The notes under the pieces: generated by a model | What the model was told of the DNA's origin: nothing | The model's input: only the letters and a program-made list of their open reading frames with translations | The model's database searches: none | From: JAICWP01 sp035252015 | GTDB lineage: Bacteria > Acidobacteriota > Terriglobia > Terriglobales > Acidobacteriaceae | Length of the DNA: 64,000 nt | Reading direction: 5' to 3' | Assembly (NCBI GenBank): GCA_035252015.1 | Contig: DATFDP010000120.1 | Location: 9,424 to 73,423 of the forward strand | Program-made: the position numbers and the translations under genes | In this document: one piece after another, positions 19,191-27,612 of the stretch | Layout of the letters: each line of letters starts with the position of its first letter | Position numbering within the stretch: position 1 is the stretch's first letter

Positions 19191-20711
19191 TTAGCGCGTC
19201 CGCCCGCGCTGGCCGCTTTCCCACGCCGGCCATACGCCCACCAGCTTCATCGTATCTTCAAGATGGGTTCCGTGCAGGAGTTGCCCGACCTGCTCGCGGT
19301 TCTGCCGTATGCCGAAGCGCTGGGGAGCGTTGACAATGCCCACCACGACGGCCGCAGCTTCCGCCACTTCCTTGCGCAGATTGCCCAGATCCACCTTGTC
19401 GTAGGTGTCAGACATGGCGTGGTAGTTCTGCATGTAGTTGGCGGCGTCCTGGTTTGCGACCAGCGTGGGCACGCCTTCCAGCAGAAAATCGAAGTTGTCG
19501 GTGCCCATATCTGCATCCTGAGTCAATTCGGTGACCCCCATTGAGCGGAGTGGTGCGATCAGGTCACGAACTGCGCTGGCCAAGTCGGTGCGTCCGCTGA
19601 GCGTAAAGCCGGTCACATGGCCGCTGCCGGAGTCGAAGATGACTGCGGCCAGAGCGTTGTCCAGTTCGCCACGATGCTGGCGGGCGTAGGCTTCCGAGCC
19701 TAACAGGCCTTCCTCTTCACCGGAGAAGAGCACAAAGCGAATGCTGCGCCGGGGCTGCACGCCGGAGGCATGTATGGCACGCAATGCATCAATCACCATG
19801 GCGGCGTTGCAGCCATTGTCGAGCGCGCCCGTGCCCAGTTCCCAGGAATCCAGGTGCGCGCCCAAAACCACGAACTGGTCGGGGTATTCGTTGCCGCGGA
19901 TTTCGGCGATTACGTTGGCGGTGGTCACAGGCCCGCCTACCTGGTTGGAAATTTCCAGGTTGGCGTACACCTGGCGCCCGGAAGCCAGCAGGCGGGAAAT
20001 ACGGAGACCGTCTTCGCGAGCCACGATGACCTGGGGCATGGCTTCCAGTTCACCTGTCTGAGTGTCGGTGTGACGATAGAGCAGGTCGTGGTCGCGTTCG
20101 GCTATCCAGGCGATGGCAACCGCCCGCCCGCGCAGCGCCCGCTCAATAATGGGCGGCACCCGGTTGTACTCCTCATTCAGGTCTTCCCACGTCCGGATAA
20201 CTTTGCCGTGTACCAGCACAATACAACCGGCAATGTTGCCGGCGCGCATAAAGTCGTCGGGCGCGCCGTCCTTCACATCCACGATGGGCACATGACGCAC
20301 TGGATGCAGGGGTGGCGCCCAGGCGACAGAGACCGCATGCAGATTGAATTCCAGCGGCGACTCCACAGTGAAGCGGGTCTCGCCCTCGGCCCACGAATGG
20401 GGAATGGTGAACTTTTCCGCGTGCACGTTCTCGCCGCCCGCGGCCCGGAATGCCTCCTGCGCCCACTCGATAGCTTCGTCCATGGCTGGGGTGCTGGGGA
20501 CCCGGCCGCCGATCTCGTCGGTCAGGTGCTGCAGGTTGCTTTCCAGGGGAGAAGGCTTGAGCGCCTCCGCTATGACGCGTTCCACCGCGGCGTCAGCCGC
20601 TACCGGTGATGGATCAGCGGCGGCATTGGCGACACTTCCCAGCACCAGACAGACAACCGGAAGCATAAGCAAACAGGCCACATAGGGCGGCAGGGTTAGT
20701 TTGGTCATCAC
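19191..20711 (-). CDS. Secreted M28 zinc aminopeptidase with PA-domain insert
   Basis: 506 aa with an N-terminal signal (LPPYVACLLMLPVVCLVLGSVANA). Residues about 130-250 form a protease-associated-like domain (GNIAGCIVLVHGKVIRTWED). The M28 catalytic domain has the full two-zinc set: VVLGAHLDSWELGTGALDNGCNA, FVLFSGEEEGLLGSEAYA with the catalytic Glu pair, FDSGSGHVTGF, and the final His in MQNYHAMSDTYDKVD. It should remove N-terminal residues from peptides outside the cytoplasm. It is transcribed away from the DUF2231-Rieske gene and before terC. Confidence 0.92.
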   Translation of the reverse strand: MMTKLTLPPYVACLLMLPVVCLVLGSVANAAADPSPVAADAAVERVIAEALKPSPLESNLQHLTDEIGGRVPSTPAMDEAIEWAQEAFRAAGGENVHAEKFTIPHSWAEGETRFTVESPLEFNLHAVSVAWAPPLHPVRHVPIVDVKDGAPDDFMRAGNIAGCIVLVHGKVIRTWEDLNEEYNRVPPIIERALRGRAVAIAWIAERDHDLLYRHTDTQTGELEAMPQVIVAREDGLRISRLLASGRQVYANLEISNQVGGPVTTANVIAEIRGNEYPDQFVVLGAHLDSWELGTGALDNGCNAAMVIDALRAIHASGVQPRRSIRFVLFSGEEEGLLGSEAYARQHRGELDNALAAVIFDSGSGHVTGFTLSGRTDLASAVRDLIAPLRSMGVTELTQDADMGTDNFDFLLEGVPTLVANQDAANYMQNYHAMSDTYDKVDLGNLRKEVAEAAAVVVGIVNAPQRFGIRQNREQVGQLLHGTHLEDTMKLVGVWPAWESGQRGRTR

Positions 20712-20824
20712 CGCGCATTAGAAATGAAAAAAGCGATCCCGAAAAGGGCAAAGTAAGCAGGATTCCCCTGGCGCGCATCCTAGTTACGGTGCAGACGGCC
20801 GGAGCAGCCGGCCAGGAGGTCTAC

Positions 20825-21637
20825 ATGCGTGCGCGCGCCCAACTTCGCTCTCACCCCATCCATCCCATGCTAGTCGCGTTTCCCATCGGGCTGTGGATTG
20901 GCAGCTTCGGTTTTGATGTGGCAGCCCTGGCGGAAGGAGATCCTTCCCTGGCTGCCGCCGGATTTTACGCGGTGATCGGCGGCTGCGCCGGAGCGGTGCT
21001 GGCGGCCATCGCAGGCGCCACCGACTTGTTTGGCGTGGTGCCTTCGCGCTCTAGCGCTCAAAAACGGGGCTACATCCACGCCCTGCTGAATGTGGCGGCG
21101 CTGGTCCTGTTCATCATCGTGGCTGCGCGCCGTGGGGGGCCGGGCGCCATGCCCGATGGCATTTCCATATTGCTTTCTGCCATTGGCGTAATCCTGATCC
21201 TGTGCTCCGGCTGGCTGGGCGGCACCCTGGTTTACCGCAACCAGATTGGTGTTGACCACCGGTACGCCAACGCCGGCCAGTGGCGTGAGCGTACGCTGGC
21301 GGGCTGGGACCAGCCCGTCTGCAACCAGAGCGAACTTGCAGATGGGCAGATGCTGCTGGCCGAGGTGAAAGGACTGAGAGTGGTCGTGGGACGCTGCCCG
21401 GAGGGCATGTTCGCGTTCAGCGATCACTGCACCCACAGAGGCGGTCCGCTTTCTGATGGCGCGCTGGTGGGATGCACGGTGCAGTGTCCCTGGCACGGCT
21501 CACAATTCGACATTCGCACCGGGCACGTAGTGGCGGGTCCCGCCAGAAGCAATATCGAAACCTACCCTGTGGAAGTACGTGGCGGCGAAGTGTTCGTTTC
21601 GCCCAACCGTATTCCGGAGAAGAAGGAAGCGGCCTAG
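20825..21637 (+). CDS. DUF2231 membrane domain fused to Rieske [2Fe-2S] domain
   Basis: About 270 aa from the ATG preceded by AGGAGGT; a start at 20789 would add 12 residues. The N-terminal half is a four-helix DUF2231 membrane domain (HPIHPMLVAFPIGLWIGSFGF, then GAVLAAIAGATDLFG, VAALVLFIIVAARR, ILLSAIGVILILCSGWLGG). The C-terminal half is a Rieske ferredoxin fold with both cluster motifs, CTHRGGPL and CPWHGSQFD, then ARSNIETYPVEVRGGEVFV. DUF2231 may bind haem or quinone, so this looks like a membrane-tethered electron carrier. The partner is unknown. Confidence 0.9.
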   Translation: MRARAQLRSHPIHPMLVAFPIGLWIGSFGFDVAALAEGDPSLAAAGFYAVIGGCAGAVLAAIAGATDLFGVVPSRSSAQKRGYIHALLNVAALVLFIIVAARRGGPGAMPDGISILLSAIGVILILCSGWLGGTLVYRNQIGVDHRYANAGQWRERTLAGWDQPVCNQSELADGQMLLAEVKGLRVVVGRCPEGMFAFSDHCTHRGGPLSDGALVGCTVQCPWHGSQFDIRTGHVVAGPARSNIETYPVEVRGGEVFVSPNRIPEKKEAA

Positions 21638-21665
21638 CCGACACCAATTCTGCCGAAGACGAGCG

Positions 21666-23438
21666 CTAGACGTCTAAGCCGATGGAGCGCATCAGTTCCA
21701 GCCCGTTGCTCTTAGCCACCACACCCGGGCGCAGCCGGTAATCGAAGCGGATGCGCCCGTCCTCCAGCTCATCCTGAAAATGTACATTGCGGATTCGGCC
21801 GTCTAGCGGGCCGCTGATTTCCGCCAGCGCCAGGTCGTGGGTTGTAACCAGGCCAATGGCCCCGCGCTCGACCAGGGCACGTACAATGCCTTCCGCGCCG
21901 ATGCGCCGGTCCATGGAGTTGGTGCCCTGCAGAAGTTCGTCGAGCAGGAACATCAGCTGCGGCTCCCCTCCGGCCAAATCGAAGATATGGCGCAGGCGGG
22001 TTATTTCCGCGTAGAAGCGCGAGCTGCCCTCCTGCAGGGAATCGTTGATGCGGATGCTGGCACCGAGTTGCAGGGGAGTCAGTTGCAGGCGGCGGGCGCG
22101 CACGGTTCCCCCAGCCATGGCCAGCACGGTGTTGATGCCCACTGCGCGCAGCAGCGTGCTCTTGCCGGACATGTTGGAGCCGCTGACCAGCAGCACCCGC
22201 GCCTCCCGGCCCAGGCGCACGCTGTTGCACACGCACTTATCTGCCGCAATCAGAGGATGGCCCAATGCTTCGGCCTCAAACACAGCGGCGCCGGTTGCGA
22301 GCTCGGGAAACGTATCGCCAGGATGCTCATAACTGTAGGTGGCGAGCGAGAACAGCGCTTCCATCTGGCCAGTAGCCTCCAGCCACCGGCGCACCGCCGC
22401 GCCGTGATGGCGGCGCCAGGCTTCCGCCCAGAAGCCCACTTGCACTGTGTAGAGGATGCCCAGGTCGAGCACCCGCAGGAACATGTTGTCGCGTGAGTAG
22501 ATGAAGTCAATGATGGTGCGCAGCTTGCCGATAGCGCGCGAGGGAGGCAGTTGCTGCGAAATCAGCTTCTGACCAAGGCTCTGCAGCCTTGGCGCCGAGA
22601 ACGTCTCCTGCTCCAGCCGGGCCAGCACGGCGGAGAGCAAATCGAGGTCCTCGAACGCGTGCTCAGTGCCGAAAAGCGTCTGCTCCAGGGGCTGCTTGAA
22701 CCGCCGGGCCACGACAACATTGATTCCAATCACGGCAAAGAAGGGCAGCATGTTGCCCCACACGCCCCAGATCACCGCCGTAGCGATGGCCGCCGCAGCC
22801 AAGATGGGCGCCACCACCCGTACCCAGCCCCACTGCAGTTGTACCGGACCTTCCGCCCATTGCAACAGGGCTTCGGGATGAATGCCGACGTCTTCGCCCA
22901 ATACACCCACGTCCTCGCGCAAAGCGAGCCGGTTGCGCAGGTCGGCAATGGCAGCTTGGCGGTGGCGGACCTCCTCAGGTCCAGCGGGCGCCATCAGCCA
23001 GCCGGCTAATGTTTCTTCGCCCATGCGGGTACGCGCCGTAGAAAGCAATTGGAAGAGGCTGGCAGTGCCGAACAGATCGAGGTCGGCGGCATAAATGTGG
23101 TGCAGGTCTCGAAAACGCTCGCCGGTCGGTCCGATGCCTGCCCAGCGGTCCTCCACGCGAGCAATGCCGCGACGGTAGAGTTCGGCGGCGCGCTGAGCGC
23201 GAACGCGCGCCTGCAGAATCCTGGCGTGACGTACCGCTATCACAGCAAAGGCAGCAATGGGAACTGCCAGCCACCAGCCCGAAAAAGCGTGGCGGGCGAA
23301 GGCCCACCAGGCCATGACGGCAATCGCAATCCCCAGCAGCAGCCGCAGGTAGCCGATGCGGATATGCAGGCGCTCCAGTTGCGCAGCGCTCAACTCGCGC
23401 TCGTGCAAGCGGCGGGCGTATTCGTCATTGGGAGACAC
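21666..23438 (-). CDS. Membrane-anchored MutS-like ATPase
   Basis: 590 aa. The C-terminal third is a MutS-type ATPase: SGSNMSGKSTLLRAVGINTV (Walker A, about 417), MFLLDELLQGTNSMDRR (Walker B and signature, about 496), GLVTTHDLALAEI. A helical clamp-like middle (YSRDNMFLRVLDLG) precedes it. Unlike true MutS there is no mismatch-reading domain. Instead there are two hydrophobic pairs, residues about 28-68 (LRLLLGIAIAVMAWWAF; WWLAVPIAAFAVIAV) and about 210-250 (APILAAAAIATAVIWGVW). It belongs to the MutS domain V family found beside, not instead of, MutS. The function is unknown; a DNA role at the membrane is only a guess. Confidence 0.85.
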   Translation of the reverse strand: MSPNDEYARRLHERELSAAQLERLHIRIGYLRLLLGIAIAVMAWWAFARHAFSGWWLAVPIAAFAVIAVRHARILQARVRAQRAAELYRRGIARVEDRWAGIGPTGERFRDLHHIYAADLDLFGTASLFQLLSTARTRMGEETLAGWLMAPAGPEEVRHRQAAIADLRNRLALREDVGVLGEDVGIHPEALLQWAEGPVQLQWGWVRVVAPILAAAAIATAVIWGVWGNMLPFFAVIGINVVVARRFKQPLEQTLFGTEHAFEDLDLLSAVLARLEQETFSAPRLQSLGQKLISQQLPPSRAIGKLRTIIDFIYSRDNMFLRVLDLGILYTVQVGFWAEAWRRHHGAAVRRWLEATGQMEALFSLATYSYEHPGDTFPELATGAAVFEAEALGHPLIAADKCVCNSVRLGREARVLLVSGSNMSGKSTLLRAVGINTVLAMAGGTVRARRLQLTPLQLGASIRINDSLQEGSSRFYAEITRLRHIFDLAGGEPQLMFLLDELLQGTNSMDRRIGAEGIVRALVERGAIGLVTTHDLALAEISGPLDGRIRNVHFQDELEDGRIRFDYRLRPGVVAKSNGLELMRSIGLDV

Positions 23439-23508
23439 TCTAGGGAGAATGTATCAGACGGCGGAGGTACTCTCTCCGCTACGTAAGCTGACCGGAGTCC
23501 TTCAGGCG

Positions 23509-23562
23509 CGAAGTATCTCGCTTGCACCGCGAACAACGGGGTGGCGCACGCGAGATGCTTCG
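23509..23562. repeat. Imperfect 54-bp palindrome
   Basis: CGAAGTATCTCGC pairs with GCGAGATGCTTCG (one G-T wobble) around a loop that itself contains GCACC...GGGTG. It lies in the 268-bp spacer between the MutS-like and M28 genes, which otherwise holds nothing I recognise. Confidence 0.6.
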
Positions 23563-23706
23563 GGGCTGAAGTGCCTGTGCCTTACTCCAGTTCAAGAGCG
23601 CCGATTTGAATTTTGAACGGATGACGCTCAGCGCAACGTCGCGACAGCCGTCGAGGCGCGATGAACAAAAGCGCCGATAACGCCAGCAACAAGAGTGGCG
23701 CAGACG

Positions 23707-24729
23707 CTACTTATGCGCGGGCAAGAGGCGCGCGGTCTCGAGCATGACATCCCCCACAATCTGCAGGCTCTGCGAGCTCAGCTTGTCGATGGTGTCCTGC
23801 GGGCTGTGCCAGAAAACGTTGTTGTAGCCGTAGGAGAAATCAATCAGGTCGGCCACAGGCACGCCGATGCGGGCGAAGGGAAGGTGGTCGTCTTCCACGG
23901 CATTGAGGCGCTGAAAGAAATGTGATTGGTAGCCCAGCTGCGTGGCCGCTTGGCCGACCAGGTCCTCCAGCCAAGGAGTAGAGTTCTGGTCGCGGTCAAT
24001 GTCCAGGTCCTTGTCCCCGATCATGTCGGCCAGCAGGAACGCTTTTATCTTTTTGGCGGTGCCTTCCCTCTGCCATTTGTCAGCCAGATGCTTCGCCCCG
24101 TAGACGCTGTCGCTATCGCTCCAGCGCTTAATTGCCTCTTCCCCATCCAGCCACACCAGCCAAATGCTGTAGCCCGGGCGATTTTTCTGGGCGCGCAGAT
24201 AGTCGGCGACAGCGAGCAGCAGCCCGGTATCGGAGGCAGCATCATTGGCGCCGACAAAGTCTTTGCGCCCATAAAGCGTGTCGTAGTGTCCGGCGAGCAC
24301 GATGATACCGTCCTGTGCTCCAGGAAATTTGGCAATAAAGTTGACCATGGGCAGATTGCCCGCTGGTGTGGAAGCGGTAAAAGCATCTTCCTCCAGGCTG
24401 TCGCGTTTCAGGCGCGCGCGCAGGAAATCCTCCGTTTTCTTATGGCCGGCGCTGGTGAGATAGCGTGGTCCGAAGCTGACCACCTGGCGCACATAGTCCA
24501 TCGCTTTGGCGCTATCAATGTGGGGCGGCGGTGTGGTGTCAGGCAGAAGCGCTTCGCTGGCAGGAGCGGTTTCCGCCAGGGCAGCAGGCCTGGCGGAAGC
24601 TCCTTCGGAGCTCTTCGTGTCTGCCGGCTTGCTTTGCGTGCAGGCGCACAAACCGGCAACCATCAAGCTAAGCATGAGGCTGCACATAACGTTGGCCACA
24701 GTTCCCTGCCCTCCTCGCCTCGCACTCAT
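23707..24729 (-). CDS. M28 lipoprotein resembling glutaminyl-peptide cyclotransferase
   Basis: 340 aa. The signal ends in a lipobox LCAC (about residue 30), then a low-complexity linker rich in Ala/Ser/Pro. The catalytic domain reads IIVLAGHYDTLYGRKDFVGANDAASDT, then IWLVWLDGEEAIKRWSD, FLLADMIGDKDLDID, and VFWHSPQDTIDKL. The order His, Asp, Glu-Glu, Asp, His and the WLDGEEA/DMIGD motifs match the glutaminyl cyclase branch of M28, which converts N-terminal Gln to pyroglutamate. A peptidase role is also possible. It is a second M28 enzyme in the window but not a close paralogue of the 19191 gene. Confidence 0.87.
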   Translation of the reverse strand: MSARRGGQGTVANVMCSLMLSLMVAGLCACTQSKPADTKSSEGASARPAALAETAPASEALLPDTTPPPHIDSAKAMDYVRQVVSFGPRYLTSAGHKKTEDFLRARLKRDSLEEDAFTASTPAGNLPMVNFIAKFPGAQDGIIVLAGHYDTLYGRKDFVGANDAASDTGLLLAVADYLRAQKNRPGYSIWLVWLDGEEAIKRWSDSDSVYGAKHLADKWQREGTAKKIKAFLLADMIGDKDLDIDRDQNSTPWLEDLVGQAATQLGYQSHFFQRLNAVEDDHLPFARIGVPVADLIDFSYGYNNVFWHSPQDTIDKLSSQSLQIVGDVMLETARLLPAHK

Positions 24730-25384
24730 GGATTATCGCTTCCACTTGGCCGCCACGCCCGTCTCCCTCAGGATGCACCAGCCCAATACATCGGTCGTCG
24801 GTCATCAGAAGATAAACGATTGTATCAATTGGCCTTTGTGGCTTTCTCAAGATGGGAGGCGGACTGGGCGGCGATAACGCTGGTTCGGACTCGCTTACTC
24901 TTACTTTGGAAAGAAAGAGGAGTTCGGGGAAGCAGAAGGTATCGGCCTAAAACGAAAAAATTCCTCGTGTCGGTGAGGCCCGACGTGGCGGTGAGGCAGT
25001 GTCAACTTGTCTTTGAGAGCGAAGGCGACGTGAAGATTTTCATAAACCAGTTCGCACAGCTCCCAACTCTGCTGTCTTAAGTCTGCGCTTTCGATTCGAA
25101 GTTGCCAACTTGCCTCACGGGTTAACCAGAACGCTGCGAACCGCTCCCGGGCTGGCATCTGCTTATTCATCAGAACCAAATGGTACTGCGGTTGAGCAAC
25201 CTGTCAACCAAGAATGTGCGTTTTAACGCCGAAACGCTGGGTCAAGAAATTGGCAATGGCGGGGCACGGTTTCTTCATTATTCGGCAAGCTAGTCCCAAA
25301 GAGCCACGCCCCAAAAATCATTCCCATCAGAAAGCCAAGCATGGACATGGTCGGGCAGTCATTATCAGACCGAAATGACGAGGC
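24730..25384. other. 655-bp gap with two doubtful small reading frames
   Basis: No confident gene. A minus-strand frame 24901-25170 encodes about 89 aa beginning MNKQMPARERFAAFWLTREA. Its first 55 residues look coding (SWELCELVYENLHVAFALKD) but the tail is His/Pro/Phe-rich and unlikely, so it may be a decayed gene. A 41-aa minus-strand frame, 25223-25348, begins MSMLGFLMGMIFGAWLFG, which could be a membrane segment; it lacks a ribosome site. Base composition here is lower in GC than in the neighbours. Confidence 0.3.
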
Positions 25385-26206
25385 TTATTGTGACGACTTG
25401 GCTGCCGCAGCTTCCCGCCTCGCCCGCCTGCGCTTAGGATGCACCAGCCAGGCTACGGCGATGCTGACCACGTAGAGCGCCACCATGGGGGCGGCAAAGA
25501 TGCACATATTCAGAATGTCGGTGGTGGGTGTAACGATGGCCGCGATGACGAAGATGATCAGGATGGCATAGCGCAGGTTGCGCCACATGAACCCGGCGCT
25601 CACAATACCCATCAGCGAGAGAAAGAAGACCAGGATCGGAAGTTCGAAGATGGCCCCCAGCCCGATGATGATAGTCAGAAACAGGTCAGTGTACTCACCG
25701 ATGGTGATCATGGGCTGGAACTGCCGCCCATAGCCGATCAGAAAGTCCAGCGCCTCCGGGTAGACGATCTTGTAGCCGAAAAATCCTCCCGCCAGGAAAA
25801 GGAAAATGGTGGAGGCCATGAAGGGCAGCACGTAGCGCTTCTCATGGCGATAAAGGCCGGGCGAGATGAACATCCACAGCTGGTAAAGCACGAACGGAGA
25901 GGCCACAAAAAGACCCGCAAGCAGCCCGATCTTCAAGTACATATTGAAGGGCTCGGTAGGGTTCAGGTAGACCAGCTTCTCCGGCATGTGATTGCGCTGC
26001 AGCGCCTCCATGATGGGGCGCTGCATGAGGCCGAAGATGCGGTCGGCATAGTAGAAGCAGGCGAAAAAGGCGATGCCCACGCCGGCAATGGAATAGATAA
26101 TGCGGCGGCGCAGCTCCTCCAGGTGCTCGAGAAAGCTCATACTGGCCATCTCGTCTTTGCCGTTGCCGCGTGCGAAGCGAGACGGCTGCACTGCAGGATC
26201 AGGCAT
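25385..26206 (-). CDS. tatC: Twin-arginine translocase subunit TatC
   Basis: 273 aa with six membrane helices. TatC recognises twin-arginine signal peptides and, with TatA, exports folded proteins. The conserved cytoplasmic N-terminus MSFLEHLEELRRRIIYSI is present, as are YLNPTEPFNMYLKIGLLAG, the loop FISPGLYRHEKRYVLPF and the late FVIAAIVTPTTDILNM. The C-terminus is basic. It overlaps the end of the TatA-like gene by 8 bases. Confidence 0.96.
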   Translation of the reverse strand: MPDPAVQPSRFARGNGKDEMASMSFLEHLEELRRRIIYSIAGVGIAFFACFYYADRIFGLMQRPIMEALQRNHMPEKLVYLNPTEPFNMYLKIGLLAGLFVASPFVLYQLWMFISPGLYRHEKRYVLPFMASTIFLFLAGGFFGYKIVYPEALDFLIGYGRQFQPMITIGEYTDLFLTIIIGLGAIFELPILVFFLSLMGIVSAGFMWRNLRYAILIIFVIAAIVTPTTDILNMCIFAAPMVALYVVSIAVAWLVHPKRRRARREAAAAKSSQ

Positions 26207-26522
26207 CGGGACCCTTGTCAGGCGGGATCAGTTCGGGCGTGGGAAACTCGGCAGCAGCGGTCTCCCCGGCCGGTTCGCCCCCACCCAGGGCAACGGTGTG
26301 TTCGGGTGGGGATGAAGGCTCGGAAACGTAAGAAGGCACGTGGGTGTCCACTTCCATCTGCTGAATCTCGGTCTCGATCTGCGCCTTAAACTCGTTGCTG
26401 GCGCGCTTGAATTCGGCCAGGGCACGGCCGATCTGGCGGCCGATCTCCGGCATTTTCTTGGGGCCAAAGATGATCAGGGCCAGTACAAAGATGAAGATCA
26501 TCTCTGGAATGCCGAGGTTCAT
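26199..26522 (-). CDS. tatA: Twin-arginine translocase TatA/TatB-like subunit
   Basis: 107 aa: one N-terminal membrane helix (IPEMIFIFVLALIIFGP), the hinge FGPKKMPEIGRQIGRAL, an amphipathic helix, and an acidic Pro-rich tail. The length suits TatB as well as TatA; only one such gene sits here, so it may serve both roles or a second copy lies elsewhere. It is transcribed directly into tatC. Confidence 0.9.
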   Translation of the reverse strand: MNLGIPEMIFIFVLALIIFGPKKMPEIGRQIGRALAEFKRASNEFKAQIETEIQQMEVDTHVPSYVSEPSSPPEHTVALGGGEPAGETAAAEFPTPELIPPDKGPDA

Positions 26523-26585
26523 GGTTCCATGATATACCAGCCCGCCCCGGCCTGAGTATCAGGTACTGGCCGCTCCGTAAGAGCA

Positions 26586-26617
26586 ACAAAAAGAGGCAGC
26601 CTCATCAGGCTGCCTCT
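26586..26617 (-). terminator. Rho-independent terminator for the 26646 gene
   Basis: A perfect 11-bp stem, AGAGGCAGCCT and its complement with a 4-base loop, occupies 26592-26617. Read on the minus strand it is followed by TTTTTG, placing it 29 bases after the stop codon of the small secreted protein. Confidence 0.9.
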
Positions 26618-26645
26618 ACACCTGAAAGATTACTTCCCTGTTGGA

Positions 26646-26990
26646 TTACAGCATGCTGGCGCTGTCGACGTGGATAGTGCCGGCGGACGAGTCCACCTGG
26701 CCCTTCACCGCCACGTGATGGCCGGCATGATCCTTCAGGGCATCCGGATTATCCACCGTAAGCACTTTGTGGTCCCTATCGGTTACGAACACCATCTTCT
26801 CGCCGGAGGCCAGGCACTTCTTGGTGCACTCTTCACCCTTGGCATTCGCGCTCTTAGCTCCGCACTTAGCATCTGTCACCCAACCTTTGACGGTGGAGGC
26901 TTTGGCGGCTTTGTCCTTGGCGGCGGAAACGATCGCCAGGCAGAACAGCAGCGAGAACATCAGAAACAAAAACAGGGTTACCTTCTTCAT
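26646..26990 (-). CDS. Small secreted Cys-containing protein (DUF5818-like)
   Basis: 114 aa with a signal peptide (MKKVTLFLFLMFSLLFCLAIVSA). The mature part has KGWVTDAKCGAKSANAKGEE, a C-x3-C pair (CTKKC), MVFVTDRDHKVLTVDNPDAL, and HVAVKGQVDSSAGTIHV. It looks like a single OB-like beta barrel with three cysteines. It resembles the C-terminal domain of the 17681 gene but has the extra Cys segment. It has its own terminator. The function is unknown. Confidence 0.82.
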   Translation of the reverse strand: MKKVTLFLFLMFSLLFCLAIVSAAKDKAAKASTVKGWVTDAKCGAKSANAKGEECTKKCLASGEKMVFVTDRDHKVLTVDNPDALKDHAGHHVAVKGQVDSSAGTIHVDSASML

Positions 26991-27219
26991 ATAGCAGTTT
27001 CTCCTCTCACAATATCTGTTTGCGAAACGTAGGTTTTTCCGCCCGCGATCGGCGCCGCAGGCCAGCGCTGAATACAGACTGCACCCTTATCTCGAACCAC
27101 GTAACGAGTGACTTACCTTTTACCCCAGCCCCGCCTGCCAGTGCAACTTCAACACAGAAGGCAGGGGGCTGGCCTAGGGAAAGCGAACTACGGAGTTTCA
27201 ACGGACATAAAAGGTTACG

Positions 27220-27612
27220 CTATTTTTCTGCGGTTTTTGTCGCAGGATGTTCCCGGTTGGGGGAGGGCACCACGTATACCACCTCCCCAGGGCGGGCGTA
27301 GCGCAGTTCTTCCCGGGCCGCCTTTTCGATTGCTTTAGGATCGGATTTGAGCGCTTTGATCTGCTGGCTGTAGCGCTGATTCTGTTGCTGCAATGCTTGA
27401 ATGTCCTGCTGCAACTTGCGGTATTCAGCCCGCTTCCGCTGATACACCACCATGCCGTTGGGGCCGAACATGACGTGCACAAACATCCACACCACCAGTA
27501 CCCCGACGGTTGCCGTGCCCAGCCTGCGGCGGGCGGCATGAACGCGGCGCAGCACGGCAAGGGTCCTGCGAATGGCCGGATTTTCCCAGTTGAGCTTTAC
27601 TCGAATACCCAT
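27220..27612 (-). CDS. ftsB: Septum formation initiator protein, FtsB/DivIC-like
   Basis: 130 aa. A basic N-terminus is followed by one membrane helix (TATVGVLVVWMFVHVMF) and a coiled coil (YQRKRAEYRKLQQDIQALQQQNQ) ending in the family segment SDPKAIEKAAREELRYARPGEVVYVV. FtsB bridges FtsL and FtsQ in the division complex. Its start lies inside the last 16 bases of the phosphohexomutase gene, so the two are co-translated. Confidence 0.9.
   Translation of the reverse strand: MGIRVKLNWENPAIRRTLAVLRRVHAARRRLGTATVGVLVVWMFVHVMFGPNGMVVYQRKRAEYRKLQQDIQALQQQNQRYSQQIKALKSDPKAIEKAAREELRYARPGEVVYVVPSPNREHPATKTAEK

Noticed and set aside
23926..25080. 384-codon plus-strand frame
   Set aside because: Mostly antisense to the M28 lipoprotein; no ribosome site or family features.
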